NCBI RefSeq assembly: GCF_013408425.1
Contig: NZ_JACBYV010000001.1
Span: 2,294,001 to 2,358,000 of the forward strand
Reading direction: 5' to 3'
Origin: Pseudomonas flavescens
GTDB lineage: Bacteria; Pseudomonadota; Gammaproteobacteria; Pseudomonadales; Pseudomonadaceae
Length of the DNA: 64,000 nucleotides
The notes under the pieces are model-generated. The model was given only the letters and a program-made list of their open reading frames with translations. It ran no database searches and was not told where the DNA came from. Shown piece after piece: positions 47,731 to 57,062 of the stretch; positions within the stretch are counted from its first letter, which is position 1; every line of letters starts with the position of its first letter. A program made the position numbers and the translations under genes.

Positions 47731-47732
47731 CC

Positions 47733-48671
47733 TCAGGCCTCGTGTTTTTGGCGGGGATTGTTGCCCAGAGGATGGGGCTGATTGCGCACTTTCGCCAGTT
47801 CGATCTGACGCTGGCGCTCACGGGCTCCCTCGCGGGTCTTCTCCGGCAGCGTGTCCCAGCAGTGCGGGCAGCTCACCCCCGGGCTGAAATATTCGGAGGA
47901 GCGGTCCTCGATCGAGATCGGGGTACGGCAGGCGTGGCACTGGTCGTAGTCGCCTTCGCTGAGGTCGTGGCGTACGGTGACGCGGTTGTCGAAGACGAAG
48001 CAGTCGCCCTGCCAGCGGGTTTCTTCCTGGGGCACTTCTTCCAGGTATTTGAGGATGCCGCCCTTGAGGTGGTAAACCTCCTCGAAGCCTTCGTTGAGCA
48101 TGTAGCTGGAGGCCTTCTCGCAGCGGATGCCGCCGGTACAGAACATCGCCACCTTCTTGTGCTTGCTGGGGTCGAAGTGCTCGCGAATGTACGCCGGAAA
48201 CTCGCGGAAGGACTTGGTCTGCGGGTCGATGGCGCCTTCGAAGGTGCCGATGGACACTTCGTAATCGTTGCGGGTGTCGATCAGCAATACCTCAGGGTCG
48301 GCGATCAGCGCGTTCCAATCCCGGGGCTCGACGTAGGTGCCGACGCGCTGATTGGGATCGACGCCCGGTACGCCCAGGGTGACGATTTCCTTCTTCAGCT
48401 TCACCTTGGTGCGATAGAAAGGCTGCTCGGCGCAGTAGGACTCCTTGTGGTCGACATCGGCCAGACGCGGGTCGAGGGCGAACCAGGCGAACAGGCCATC
48501 GATGCCTTGACGGCTACCGGAAACGGTACCGTTGATGCCCTCTTCGGCAAGCAGCAGGGTGCCCTTGATGCCATTGGCGACCAGGGTATCGAGCAAGGGT
48601 TGGCGCAGCGCCTCGTAGTCCGGCAGGGAGACGAACTTGTAGAGCGCAGCCACGACGATGTTATCGGTCAT
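47733..48671 (-). CDS. trhO: tRNA uridine(34) hydroxylase (YceA/TrhO)
   Basis: 312 residues from the ATG at 48671 (AAGGA upstream). Rhodanese domain with the catalytic cysteine in [12 protein letters not shown], preceded by [19 protein letters not shown]. The C-terminal part has a CHAC/CPHC cysteine set, probably a zinc site. TrhO makes 5-hydroxyuridine at the wobble base of tRNA with oxygen. First gene of the trhO-dsbA-ABC operon. Confidence 0.93.
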   Translation of the reverse strand: MTDNIVVAALYKFVSLPDYEALRQPLLDTLVANGIKGTLLLAEEGINGTVSGSRQGIDGLFAWFALDPRLADVDHKESYCAEQPFYRTKVKLKKEIVTLGVPGVDPNQRVGTYVEPRDWNALIADPEVLLIDTRNDYEVSIGTFEGAIDPQTKSFREFPAYIREHFDPSKHKKVAMFCTGGIRCEKASSYMLNEGFEEVYHLKGGILKYLEEVPQEETRWQGDCFVFDNRVTVRHDLSEGDYDQCHACRTPISIEDRSSEYFSPGVSCPHCWDTLPEKTREGARERQRQIELAKVRNQPHPLGNNPRQKHEA

Positions 48672-48948
48672 GTCACTGTCCTTCAGTAGTCGCCCTCGCA
48701 AAGGGCGGACTGGGTACGAAATGGGAGCCGTTTCAGCGAAGCATGGCACTGCCCGATGGCGTCGCCGGGGCATAGCGCGGTGCGCTGCGGAAATGGGCCG
48801 TGCAGTTTACTGGTCTTGGACGCTCAGGTGTAGTGGAACGCTCAGTAGCGAGGGTGGTCGAGAGAGAAGCGCGGTGATTCCCTGCCGCAGTCGTTCGCCA
48901 GCGTCGCCGCGCTGGCCAAAGCCCACACCCACCATAGAGGAGCACCCC

Positions 48949-49962
48949 ATGAAAGCCGTCGTCGTTCGCAGCCCCGGAGGCCTGGACAAGATCGAGGTGA
49001 CCGACATCGCCGATACCGGCCAACCGGGACCAAGCCAGATTCGCGTGGCCCTCCACGCCAGCTCGCTGAATTTTCACGACCTGCTGGTGGCCAATGGCAG
49101 CATTCCCACGGCAGACGGCCGGGTGCTGATGTCCGACGGTGCCGGCGTGGTCGAAGCCGTGGGCGACGGGGTCAGTGAATTTCAGGTCGGCGACCACGTG
49201 GTTTCCGGCTTTTTCCCACAATGGCCGGACGGCGACGTGTTCGCCCCGGTCAGCAACTTCGCCGGCACGCCGGGCGACGGCATCGACGGGTTCGCCACCC
49301 AGTACGCGGTGCGCGCCGCCTCGGCCTTCACCCATGCGCCGCGCGGCTGGAGCCATGCCGAAGCGGCGACCATCACTACCGCCGGACTGACCGCGTGGCG
49401 GGCACTGGTCGTCGATGGTGGGCTCAAAGCCGGTGACAGCGTGCTGATACTGGGCAGCGGCGGCGTGTCCATCGCCGCCCTGCAGATCGCCAGGATGATG
49501 GGCGCAGCGGTGATTGCCACCTCCTCGTCCGACGAAAAACTCGAGCGCCTGCGCAAGCTGGGTGCCGATCACACCATCAACTACCGACAGACCCCGGAAT
49601 GGGGCAAGCGGGTGCTGGAGCTGACCGATGGGCGTGGCGTCGATCAGGTCGTCGAAGTCGGCGGCCCGGGCACCCTGGCGCAATCGATCAGCGCCGTGCG
49701 CGTGGGCGGCCATATCGCCCTGATCGGCGTGCTGACCGGGCGTCAGGGCGAAGTGCCGACCTCGGTACTGATGGCCAAGCAGGTGCGCCTGCAGGGGTTG
49801 ATCGTCGGCAGCCGCCGCCACCAGCAGGATTACATCCGCGCCCTGGAACGCGCCGGCGTGCGCCCGATTCTCGACCGCAGCTTCGCCCTCGAGAACCTCG
49901 CGGATGCCTTTCGTCTGCAGGAAAGCGGCAGCCATTTCGGCAAGATCGTGGTCGAGTGGTAA
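48949..49962 (+). CDS. Quinone oxidoreductase-like zinc-independent alcohol dehydrogenase (MDR family)
   Basis: 337 residues from the ATG at 48949 with AGAGGAG seven bases upstream. N-terminal GroES-like domain (SSLNFHDLLVANGSIP, DGAGVVEAVGDGVSEFQVGDHV) and a Rossmann domain with VLILGSGGVSIAALQIAR and AAVIATSSSDEKLERLRKLGADHTI. No cluster of zinc cysteines is seen, so it is the quinone-reductase type, NADPH-dependent by family. Divergent from trhO; REP array 2 begins right after its stop. Confidence 0.88.
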   Translation: MKAVVVRSPGGLDKIEVTDIADTGQPGPSQIRVALHASSLNFHDLLVANGSIPTADGRVLMSDGAGVVEAVGDGVSEFQVGDHVVSGFFPQWPDGDVFAPVSNFAGTPGDGIDGFATQYAVRAASAFTHAPRGWSHAEAATITTAGLTAWRALVVDGGLKAGDSVLILGSGGVSIAALQIARMMGAAVIATSSSDEKLERLRKLGADHTINYRQTPEWGKRVLELTDGRGVDQVVEVGGPGTLAQSISAVRVGGHIALIGVLTGRQGEVPTSVLMAKQVRLQGLIVGSRRHQQDYIRALERAGVRPILDRSFALENLADAFRLQESGSHFGKIVVEW

Positions 49963-49964
49963 CG

Positions 49965-50960
49965 GCACAGCCAGCATCGGCGTTGATTGCTCTGGTGCCT
50001 CGGTGAGGCGCGCCCCACCTACTGGCGTCGGCACCAACAACAACTGTGGGAGCGCGCCATGCGCGCGAATCGCGGGCGCGGCCCGCTCCCACACTGGGTT
50101 GCAGATACTCAGCTTGCGAGGCGAATCCAGCCAGCATCGGCGTTGAGTGCTCTGGTGCCTAGGTGAGGCGTGCCCCACCCTGCTGGCGTGAGCACCAACA
50201 ACGACTGTGGGAGCGCGCCATGCGCGCGAATCGCGGGCGCGGCCCGCTCCCACACTGGGTTGCAGATACGCAGCTTGCGAGGCGAATCCAGCCAGCATCG
50301 GCGTTGATTGCTCTGGTGCCTCGGTGAGGCGCGCCCCACCTACTGGCGTCGGCACCAACAACAACTGTGGGAGCGCGCCATGCGCGCGAATCGCGGGCGC
50401 GGCCCGCTCCCACACTGGGTTGCAGATACTCAGCTTGCGAGGCGAATCCAGCCAGCATCGGCGTTGAGTGCTCTGGTGCCTAGGTGAGGCGTGCCCCACC
50501 CTGCTGGCGTGAGCACCAACAACGACTGTGGGAGCGCGCCATGCGCGCGAATCGCGGGCGCGGCCCGCTCCCACACTGGGTTGCAGATACGCAGCTTGCG
50601 AGGCGAATCCAGCCAGCACCGGCGTTGAGTGCTCTGGTGCCTCGGTGAGGCGTGCCCCACCCTGCTGGCGTGAGCACCAACAACGATTGTGGGAGCGCGC
50701 CATGCGCGCGAATCGCGGGCGCGGCCCGCTCCCACACTGGGTTGCAGATACGCAGCTTGCGAGGCGAATCCAGCCAGCATCGGCGTTGAGTGCTCTGGTA
50801 CCTCGGTGAGGCGTGACCCACCTACTGGCGTGAGCACCAACAACGACTGTGGGAGCGCGCCATGCGCGTGAATCGCGGGCGCGGCCCGCTCCCACACTGG
50901 TTTGTAGATACGCAACTTGCGAGGTGAATCCAGCCAGCACCGGCGCTGATTGATCTGGTG
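49965..50960. repeat. REP/BIME array 2: six units of about 160-161 bp with a 321-bp higher-order repeat
   Basis: Each unit has a near-perfect palindromic pair GTGGGAGCGCGCC...GGCCCGCTCCCAC (about 47 bp), starting at 50046, 50207, 50367, 50528, 50689 and 50849. The linkers contain ACTGGGTTGCAGATA and a second, smaller hairpin GGTGAGGC/GCCCCACC. Linkers alternate between two types (cgttgattg with tactggcgtcgg, and cgttgagtg with tgctggcgtgag). Units 1+2 are repeated as units 3+4, giving a duplication of about 321 bp. The sequence differs from array 1, so a second REP family is involved. The array lies between the converging oxidoreductase and EAL genes. Confidence 0.93.
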
Positions 50961-50968
50961 GGTCGGCA

Positions 50969-50992
50969 GGCCCCTACGCGATTAGTAGGGCC
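50969..50992. terminator. Hairpin at the right edge of array 2
   Basis: GGCCCCTAC and GTAGGGCC pair (one bulged C) across a 7-base loop, 54 bp after the stop of the minus-strand EAL gene. Lacks a T-run; it may be a leftover REP half or a weak terminator. Confidence 0.35.
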
Positions 50993-51045
50993 AGGATCGC
51001 CGCAACAGCGTAAACGACATCAACTCACCAGGTCGGTAGCAGTGG

Positions 51046-52626
51046 CTACGGAGCCGCGGGCTCAGGCGGACCATCAATGTGCAAGCGAATGAACGCCGCC
51101 AGTTCGTGCATTGGCATAGGCCTGCCGAACACCCAGCCCTGGGCGAACTGCACGCCGGCGTCGCGCAGGATATCCCGCTGCTGCTCGGTCTCGACTCCCT
51201 CGGCGATCATCTGCAAGTCGAGACTCTTGGCCATGGCGATAATGTGGAAGGCGACTCGACTGCTCGGCGTATCGGTGCCCAATGCATCGACGAACATCTT
51301 GTCGATCTTCAGGTAATCCAGGTCGTAGGTAGCCAGGTACGAGAGGCTGGAATTGCCCGTACCGAAGTCGTCGATAGCAACCTTGAACCCCTTGGAACGC
51401 ACGGAAACCAAAACGCCCTTGGCTTTTTCAGGCGACATGAAGCCGCGCTCGGTGGCCTCGATGAGAATATTGCGCGAGGTGCCACCTGCGTTGGCAATCA
51501 GCGACTGCAGCCGGGCTTCGGTTTCAGAAGAGTGCAGATCGTCCGCCGAGAAATTGATGGCGATGTGAATATCCGGATGGTCACGCAGCAGTTCAATCGT
51601 GTCCCTGGCGACCATCTCCATGACCTGCGCGGTGATCTGCACGATCAACCCATGCTTTTCAGCGGCCGGGATGAATATCGCCGGGCCGATGGCATCACCA
51701 GCGGGTCGGTTCCAGCGCACCAAAGCCTCTGCACCGACACACTGGCCGGTCTGCAAATCGACCACCGGTTGATAAAGCAGGTAGAACTCCCGCCGACTCA
51801 GGGCCCGCAGCAGTTGAGCCTTGAGAGACAGGCGATAGCGTGCAATGAAATACATCAGCCCTGCCAGCAGAAGCCCAACGAGCACACCAAGTGGCACCAG
51901 ACGCCACATGGCGGCCTGGATCTTGCCAAGCAACTGCTCATGGGTCATGGCAGCGACGACCGAGGTTTCCCGGTTTTCTGCGGGCCGGATGACCACGAGG
52001 TACTCGCCATTGGAAAAGGTCAGTGGCTCGCCGCTGTAGTCGTTCAGCCACTCTGGCAAGAAAACCCCACGCGAGCGGACTATTACGCCTTGATCACTGA
52101 CATGAGCCAGCGAAATGGAGTTGTCGGGCAGCGTGTCGAGCACCAGATCCTGAGTGATGATCGCGGCGAACCCGTCACGAGCGTTTATGTTGAAGCGAAC
52201 ACCCGGCACGCTGGGCAACTCCACCGAACTCCAGGAAACCACGCCGGACGGGGTGATGCGATCCGGTTCACCCAGCTCTAGCGGCTGATCGAGCTGCGTG
52301 AAAGACGCACAAAGCAGCGCGTTGTCCTGCAGATAGCCCAGCCCTTCGAGGTAAACGGAACCGGCAGCGACCGCGCGCATGCGGCGCAATTGCTCAGGAG
52401 AACAGGTGGGTAGTTGCGGCGACACCTGCATGGCAGCGATCGCGATGCTGACTTGTCTGTGCGTCTCGAAAGAACGCCGCAGCACGTCGTCGCTCAACTG
52501 CTCGAGGTAGTGCCGCGCCTCTGCATGGCCACTCTGCCAGGCGAGGGAAATGGATAAACCGATGGGCAGGACGTAGGCCACGGCACCCAGTACGCAATAC
52601 AAGATAATGAGGCTTTTCTTGCGCAT
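51046..52626 (-). CDS. CSS-motif EAL cyclic-di-GMP phosphodiesterase
   Basis: 526 residues. Membrane span at residues 7-29, periplasmic CSS-type sensor domain (about 30-240), second span (LVPLGVLVGLLLAGLMYFIA), then a cytoplasmic EAL domain (about 280-515). All EAL catalytic elements are present: GAEALVRW, AINFSADDL, LIEATERG, IDDFGTGNSSL, LKIDKMF, AEGVETEQQ and QGWVFGRP. In this family a periplasmic disulfide controls activity. Here the CSS motif reads Cys-Ala-Ser (LLCASF), keeping the cysteine; the partner cysteine is in PTCSPEQL. It should degrade c-di-GMP under periplasmic redox control. Confidence 0.92.
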   Translation of the reverse strand: MRKKSLIILYCVLGAVAYVLPIGLSISLAWQSGHAEARHYLEQLSDDVLRRSFETHRQVSIAIAAMQVSPQLPTCSPEQLRRMRAVAAGSVYLEGLGYLQDNALLCASFTQLDQPLELGEPDRITPSGVVSWSSVELPSVPGVRFNINARDGFAAIITQDLVLDTLPDNSISLAHVSDQGVIVRSRGVFLPEWLNDYSGEPLTFSNGEYLVVIRPAENRETSVVAAMTHEQLLGKIQAAMWRLVPLGVLVGLLLAGLMYFIARYRLSLKAQLLRALSRREFYLLYQPVVDLQTGQCVGAEALVRWNRPAGDAIGPAIFIPAAEKHGLIVQITAQVMEMVARDTIELLRDHPDIHIAINFSADDLHSSETEARLQSLIANAGGTSRNILIEATERGFMSPEKAKGVLVSVRSKGFKVAIDDFGTGNSSLSYLATYDLDYLKIDKMFVDALGTDTPSSRVAFHIIAMAKSLDLQMIAEGVETEQQRDILRDAGVQFAQGWVFGRPMPMHELAAFIRLHIDGPPEPAAP

Positions 52627-52684
52627 TGCAGCACACTCTTGCAGCAGTGATCGGCCGAGTGTACGCCGCTGCCCAGCGCAACCG

Positions 52685-52700
52685 CATCACATTTGTGATG
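52685..52700. promoter_or_regulatory. 16-bp palindrome upstream of the EAL gene
   Basis: CATCACA-TT-TGTGATG is a perfect dyad 59-74 bp upstream of the EAL start codon and 37 bp after the bolA stop. The 2-base centre is too short for an RNA hairpin, so a DNA operator is more likely. It has the half-sites of CRP/Vfr (TGTGA) in the opposite order, so it is not a normal Vfr box. Confidence 0.4.
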
Positions 52701-52736
52701 CCATGCGCGCTGCCCTGAAGAGTAGGCTTTTGACCG

Positions 52737-53042
52737 TCAATGGTCGTGCTTGCTGCCGCCGCGACAGGTTGGCGAGTCCGGGGCGATGCCCTGGGCGGAC
52801 CATTCCTGGGGCGTATAGGTGTGCAGCGCCAGGGCATGCACCTGGCCCATCAGGTCGCCAAGTGCGCCATATACCTTCTGGTGGCGCTTGACGGCATTGA
52901 GGCCGTCGAACTGCGGGCTGACGATCACGGCCTTGTAGTGGGTTTCCAGACCGCGGCTGTGCATGTGGCTCTCGTCCAGCACGTCGAGGTGCTCGGGTTG
53001 CAGGGCCGCAAAGGCCGCCTGAAGGTGTTCGATTTTCGACAT
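52737..53042 (-). CDS. bolA: BolA family protein
   Basis: 101 residues; HMHSRGLETHYKAVIVSPQFDGLNAVKRHQKVYGALG is the BolA core with the cluster-binding histidines. BolA proteins work with monothiol glutaredoxins in Fe-S handling and act as stress and morphology factors. GGAGCAACCG precedes the ATG. The C-terminal tail RGGSKHDH is a short His-rich extension. Confidence 0.92.
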   Translation of the reverse strand: MSKIEHLQAAFAALQPEHLDVLDESHMHSRGLETHYKAVIVSPQFDGLNAVKRHQKVYGALGDLMGQVHALALHTYTPQEWSAQGIAPDSPTCRGGSKHDH

Positions 53043-53096
53043 CGGTTGCTCCGCGGGGGGAAACCGTGACCGGCAAGGTGCCGGCCACGACGGCTA

Positions 53097-53597
53097 TCAG
53101 GGCTTCTTGACGCCCAGTTCAGTGCTCATATCCGCCAGCAGCTTGTTCACCGAGGGTACCGCGCCTTCCAGCTTGGCCTGGGTGATCTGGGCGGACTGCG
53201 CGGTCAGTGCCGGCATCTTCTGCAGGACCTTCTGGCCCAGCGGCGACTGATAGAAAGCGATCAGGTCCTTGAGCTCCTGTTCATTGAAGTTGCTGGTGTA
53301 GAGCTTGACCATATCAGGCTTGAGCTTGTCCCAGCCGACCGCCTTGTCGAGTTCGGCGTTGGCCTTGGCCTGGTAGGTTTCCAGCACCGCCTGCTTGCTT
53401 TCCGGGGCCTTGGCTTCGGCGAAGCGCTGGGCGAACATCTGCTGGACCTGGGCGTACACCGGAACGGCGAGCTTGTCGGCGTGGGCGAGCTGCAGGAAGC
53501 GCTCGGCATCGGCGGCATGGCTGCGGGCATCGGCCAGCACCTGGGTGCTGCCAACAGCCATCAGAGCGGCAATGCAGAGTGCGGGGATACGGGACAT
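53097..53597 (-). CDS. DUF2059 exported protein
   Basis: 166 residues from the ATG at 53597 with AGGAG upstream. Signal peptide ends near VLA; mature helical protein with DUF2059 text (ELDKAVGWDKLKPDMVKLYTSNF, NEQELKDLIAFYQSPLGQKVLQKMP). Periplasmic; function unknown. Same strand as bolA, 54 bp upstream of it. Confidence 0.87.
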   Translation of the reverse strand: MSRIPALCIAALMAVGSTQVLADARSHAADAERFLQLAHADKLAVPVYAQVQQMFAQRFAEAKAPESKQAVLETYQAKANAELDKAVGWDKLKPDMVKLYTSNFNEQELKDLIAFYQSPLGQKVLQKMPALTAQSAQITQAKLEGAVPSVNKLLADMSTELGVKKP

Positions 53598-53843
53598 CGG
53601 GGTACTCCTGATCACGAGGGTGAGGTGCTTGGACCGACTGCAGCGCATTTTGTGCCCCGCGGCCGTGCCTCTCAAGCCTTTTCGTTAGCGCGAGAGATGT
53701 ACCGGCGGCGATATGGCGGCCAATGACTATCGCTAAATGCCTACTGGCGCACTCTTCCAGCCAGGTCCAAAATGCCAGTACTTGTTCCTGCCGCACGACG
53801 CCTTCATGCTCGGCGGCTGATGTCGCACACACGGACGTGCCCG

Positions 53844-54854
53844 ATGAATAGCCCTTTCGTTCCACCACCGCCGATTCCCCTGTGTGACCCGCGCGGGCGC
53901 CTCAATCCGGACGCCATTGGCTGGTCGCCACAACCGCGGGTCGCCTGCTCGCTGCCGGGCAATCTGGGACGCCGCAAGCGCTGGAATCACTGGACCATCA
54001 ACACGCCCGACTGGACGCTGTCACTGATCCAGGCCGACATCGACTACGTCGGCTATGGCGCCGTGTACTTTCTCGATCTGGCCAGCGGTGAGCACGTCGC
54101 CCATAGCCAGTTGAGCCTGTTCGGGCGCGGCTGCAGCCTGCCGGATACCCCCTTGGGCAGCCATGCCTTCGACCACTCTCGCCTGCAGCTGCATTTCAAC
54201 GAATACCCCGGCCGCGTGCGGCTGACCGCCACCTCGGCGAACATCGGCGGCCTGCCGCTGCATCTGGCCCTGGATATCCAGCGCCCTGCTCACCTCGAGT
54301 CGGTGAATCTGGTCGTGCCGTTCGGCTCCAGGGGGTTTCACGCCACCTGCCGGCAGGTCGGCCTGCCCGTCAGTGGCAGCGTCCACCTCGGTGATCGTGA
54401 ATACCACTGCAGCCCGGGTCAGAGCTTCGCGTCGATGGATTTCGGCCGTGGCGTATGGCCGCTGCACAGCCACTGGACCCGGGCGGTGTTCGCAGCCCCC
54501 GGCGGCATCGGTGGCAATTTCGGCACGGGCTGGACGGACGGCAGCGGCCTGACGGAAAACGCCCTGTGGTTCGGCGGGTTACTGCTGCACGTCGATCAGG
54601 CCGTGCAGATGCGCCAGACCCAGGACAGCCCTCTGGCGCCCTGGCAGCTGTTCACCGAAGACGGCCAGGTCGATCTCACCTTCACCCCGCGCCAGTTGCA
54701 CATCGCCAAACCTCGACTGGCACTGGGCCTGCTGTATGCAGACACCCAGGAATGGTTCGGTCATTACGACGGCCTGCTGCGTGACGCCCAGGGTGAACGC
54801 GTGCCGGTCAGGGCAGCGCTGGGCTGGATGGGCGCGTCGAAAAGCCGCTGGTAA
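53844..54854 (+). CDS. DUF2804 domain-containing protein
   Basis: 336 residues. PIPLCDPRGRLNPDAIGWSPQP at the N-terminus and FASMDFGRGVWPLHSHWTRAVF further on are typical of DUF2804. Lipocalin-like or beta-rich fold suspected from strand pattern, but enzymatic function is unknown. No signal peptide. Divergent from the DUF2059 gene and 69 bp upstream of fumC. Confidence 0.85.
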   Translation: MNSPFVPPPPIPLCDPRGRLNPDAIGWSPQPRVACSLPGNLGRRKRWNHWTINTPDWTLSLIQADIDYVGYGAVYFLDLASGEHVAHSQLSLFGRGCSLPDTPLGSHAFDHSRLQLHFNEYPGRVRLTATSANIGGLPLHLALDIQRPAHLESVNLVVPFGSRGFHATCRQVGLPVSGSVHLGDREYHCSPGQSFASMDFGRGVWPLHSHWTRAVFAAPGGIGGNFGTGWTDGSGLTENALWFGGLLLHVDQAVQMRQTQDSPLAPWQLFTEDGQVDLTFTPRQLHIAKPRLALGLLYADTQEWFGHYDGLLRDAQGERVPVRAALGWMGASKSRW

Positions 54855-54923
54855 GCGACTGGAAGTGGAACGTGTCGCCGTTGTCGCAGCCTAAACTGCC
54901 TGAACAGCAACGGAGAGCCCCCC

Positions 54924-56318
54924 ATGAGCCGCACCGAAACCGACAGCATTGGCCCCATCGACGTCCCCGCAGAAGCCTACTGGGGCGCACAGACCCAGCG
55001 CTCGCGGATCAATTTCGCCATTGGTGAAGAGCGCATGCCCATCGCCGTGGTGCACTCGCTCGCCTTGATCAAGAAAGCCGCTGCGCGCATCAATGACCGT
55101 ATCGGCGACCTGCCTCCCGATATCGCCAGGCTGATCGAACAGGCTGCCGACGAAGTCATCGCTGGCCAGCACGACGAGCAGTTCCCGCTGGTGGTATGGC
55201 AGACCGGCAGCGGCACCCAGAGCAACATGAACGTCAATGAAGTGATCGCCGGGCGCGCCAACGAGCTGGCGGGCAACCCGCGTGGCGGCAAGAGCCCGGT
55301 GCACCCGAACGACCATGTCAATCGCGCCCAGAGCTCCAACGACTGCTTCCCGACCGCCATGCATATCGCCGCGGTCGGTGCAGTGCAACGCGACCTGCTG
55401 CCCGCTATCGGCGAACTGTCCGAAGCCCTGGCGGACCAGGCCGCGCGCCATAGCCGTCTGGTGAAGACCGGCCGTACGCACATGATGGACGCCACGCCCA
55501 TCACCTTCGGCCAGGAGCTGTCTGCCTTCGTCGCCCAGCTGGAATACTCGGAACAGACGATCCGTGCCGCACTGCCAGCGGTCTGCGAGCTGGCCCAGGG
55601 TGGCACGGCAGTGGGCACCGGGCTGAACTCGCCATCCGGCTTCGGCGAAGCCATCGCCGCCGAGCTGGCTGCCTTGAGCGGCCTGCCATTGCGCAGCGCG
55701 CCGAACAAGTTCGCGGCCCTCGCCGGCCATGAGCCGCTGGCAGCGCTCTCCGGTGCCCTGAAAACCCTGGCCACCACGCTGATGAAGATCGCCAACGACC
55801 TGCGCCTGCTCGGCTCCGGCCCGCGCGGTGGTCTCGCCGAAGTACGCCTGCCGGCCAACGAGCCAGGCAGCTCGATCATGCCCGGCAAGGTCAATCCGAC
55901 CCAGTGCGAAGCGCTGTCCATGCTCGCCTGCCAGGTGATGGGCAACGACGTGACCATCGGCTTCGCGGCCAGTCAGGGGCACCTGCAGCTCAACGTCTAC
56001 AAGCCGGTGATCATCCACAACGTATTGCAGTCCATTCGCCTGCTGGCCGACGGCTGTCGCAACTTCCGTGAACACTGTATCGTCGGGATGCAACCTGATG
56101 AGCAGCGCATGGCGGAGCACCTGGAACGTGGCCTGATGCTGGTCACTGCCCTGAACCCGCATATCGGTTACGACAAGGCTGCCGAGATCGCCAAGAAGGC
56201 TTATCAGGACGGCACCACCCTGCGTGAAGCGGCGTTGGCGCTGGGTCATCTGACCGCGGAACAGTTCGACGCCTGGGTTCGCCCGGAAACCATGCTGGAG
56301 GCAGGGCAACATGACTGA
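54924..56318 (+). CDS. fumC: Class II fumarate hydratase
   Basis: 464 residues, iron-independent fumarase interconverting fumarate and malate in the TCA cycle. Signature [15 protein letters not shown] (about residue 315), [15 protein letters not shown] and [15 protein letters not shown] are present. GGAGAG precedes the ATG. Class II fumarases support the cycle under oxidative or iron stress. The stop overlaps the next gene by 8 bp. Confidence 0.96.
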   Translation: MSRTETDSIGPIDVPAEAYWGAQTQRSRINFAIGEERMPIAVVHSLALIKKAAARINDRIGDLPPDIARLIEQAADEVIAGQHDEQFPLVVWQTGSGTQSNMNVNEVIAGRANELAGNPRGGKSPVHPNDHVNRAQSSNDCFPTAMHIAAVGAVQRDLLPAIGELSEALADQAARHSRLVKTGRTHMMDATPITFGQELSAFVAQLEYSEQTIRAALPAVCELAQGGTAVGTGLNSPSGFGEAIAAELAALSGLPLRSAPNKFAALAGHEPLAALSGALKTLATTLMKIANDLRLLGSGPRGGLAEVRLPANEPGSSIMPGKVNPTQCEALSMLACQVMGNDVTIGFAASQGHLQLNVYKPVIIHNVLQSIRLLADGCRNFREHCIVGMQPDEQRMAEHLERGLMLVTALNPHIGYDKAAEIAKKAYQDGTTLREAALALGHLTAEQFDAWVRPETMLEAGQHD

Positions 56319-56931
56319 AACCGCCAAGAGCGGCGCCACCCCACTCGAGGGTGATGGCAAGCGCATCCTGATGATCATCGGTACGCCGAAAAGTGACAGC
56401 CTGTGCCACTCGCTGGCAGAGGCTTACGCGCTGGGTGCGCGCACCGAGGGTCATGTGGTGCGGCAGATTCATCTCGGAGCGATCAGCTTCGATCCGGTGC
56501 TGCACGAAGGCTATACGCAAAGCCAGACCCTGGAGCCGGACCTGCTCGAAGCCCAGCGACAGATTCACTGGGCCCAGCATCTGGTATTCGTCTACCCGGT
56601 CTGGTGGGGCGGCCTGCCAGCACTGCTCAAGGGCTTCTTCGACCGCGTGCTGCTGCCCGGTTTCGCCTTCAAGTACCGCAGTGACTCGCAATTGTGGGAC
56701 AAGCTGCTCAGCGGCCGCACCGCCGACCTGCTGGTGACCCAGGACACGCCAAGCTGGTACTTCCGCTGGATCTACGGCGCACCGGCCCATCGCCAGATGA
56801 AACGCACCATTCTCGGCTTCTGCGGCATCAAGACCCGGCGTCTGGCAGAGTTCTCCCCCGTACGCCCCTCTTCGGAAACCCAGCGCCAGAACTGGCTGCG
56901 GCGCGCCGAGCAACTCGGTAGTCGGGTATAG
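56311..56931 (+). CDS. NAD(P)H-dependent flavodoxin-fold oxidoreductase
   Basis: 206 residues, flavodoxin-like fold of the NQO1/MdaB/KefF group: [21 protein letters not shown] (FMN phosphate loop), [28 protein letters not shown] and TQDTPSWYF. Reduces quinones or similar acceptors by two electrons. The ATG overlaps the end of fumC, so both are co-expressed, pairing a stress-resistant fumarase with a quinone reductase. Confidence 0.88.
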   Translation: MTETAKSGATPLEGDGKRILMIIGTPKSDSLCHSLAEAYALGARTEGHVVRQIHLGAISFDPVLHEGYTQSQTLEPDLLEAQRQIHWAQHLVFVYPVWWGGLPALLKGFFDRVLLPGFAFKYRSDSQLWDKLLSGRTADLLVTQDTPSWYFRWIYGAPAHRQMKRTILGFCGIKTRRLAEFSPVRPSSETQRQNWLRRAEQLGSRV

Positions 56932-56957
56932 AGCCGGAAACGGCCACTCGAGCCGGT

Positions 56958-57008
56958 GGGCTGAAGCCCTCCCTGCCGCCCTACGATTGAGCCAAGGGTG
57001 GGCTTCAG
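56958..57008. repeat. Single degenerate REP-like inverted repeat
   Basis: CTGAAGCCC (56961-56969) and GGGCTTCAG (57000-57008) are inverted copies 30 bp apart, and GGGCT/AGCCC forms a small inner hairpin. The text GGTGGGCTGAAGCCC resembles a dispersed intergenic repeat common in pseudomonads. It lies between converging genes. Confidence 0.45.
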
Positions 57009-57062
57009 TGGACGCCGCCCGGGCCACCACCTGGTCGCATCACCGCCATGAGGGGCAAGCGC

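Noticed and set aside
48733..50940. A 735-codon open frame on the minus strand running through array 2 and antisense to the oxidoreductase.
   Set aside because: The protein is a translation of the REP units (repeating RARDSRAWRAP-like text) and antisense coding DNA; no ribosome-binding site or family similarity.
44300..50960. CRISPR array.
   Set aside because: Both the repeats and the intervening linkers are conserved, units are about 130 and 160 bp, and no cas genes are nearby.
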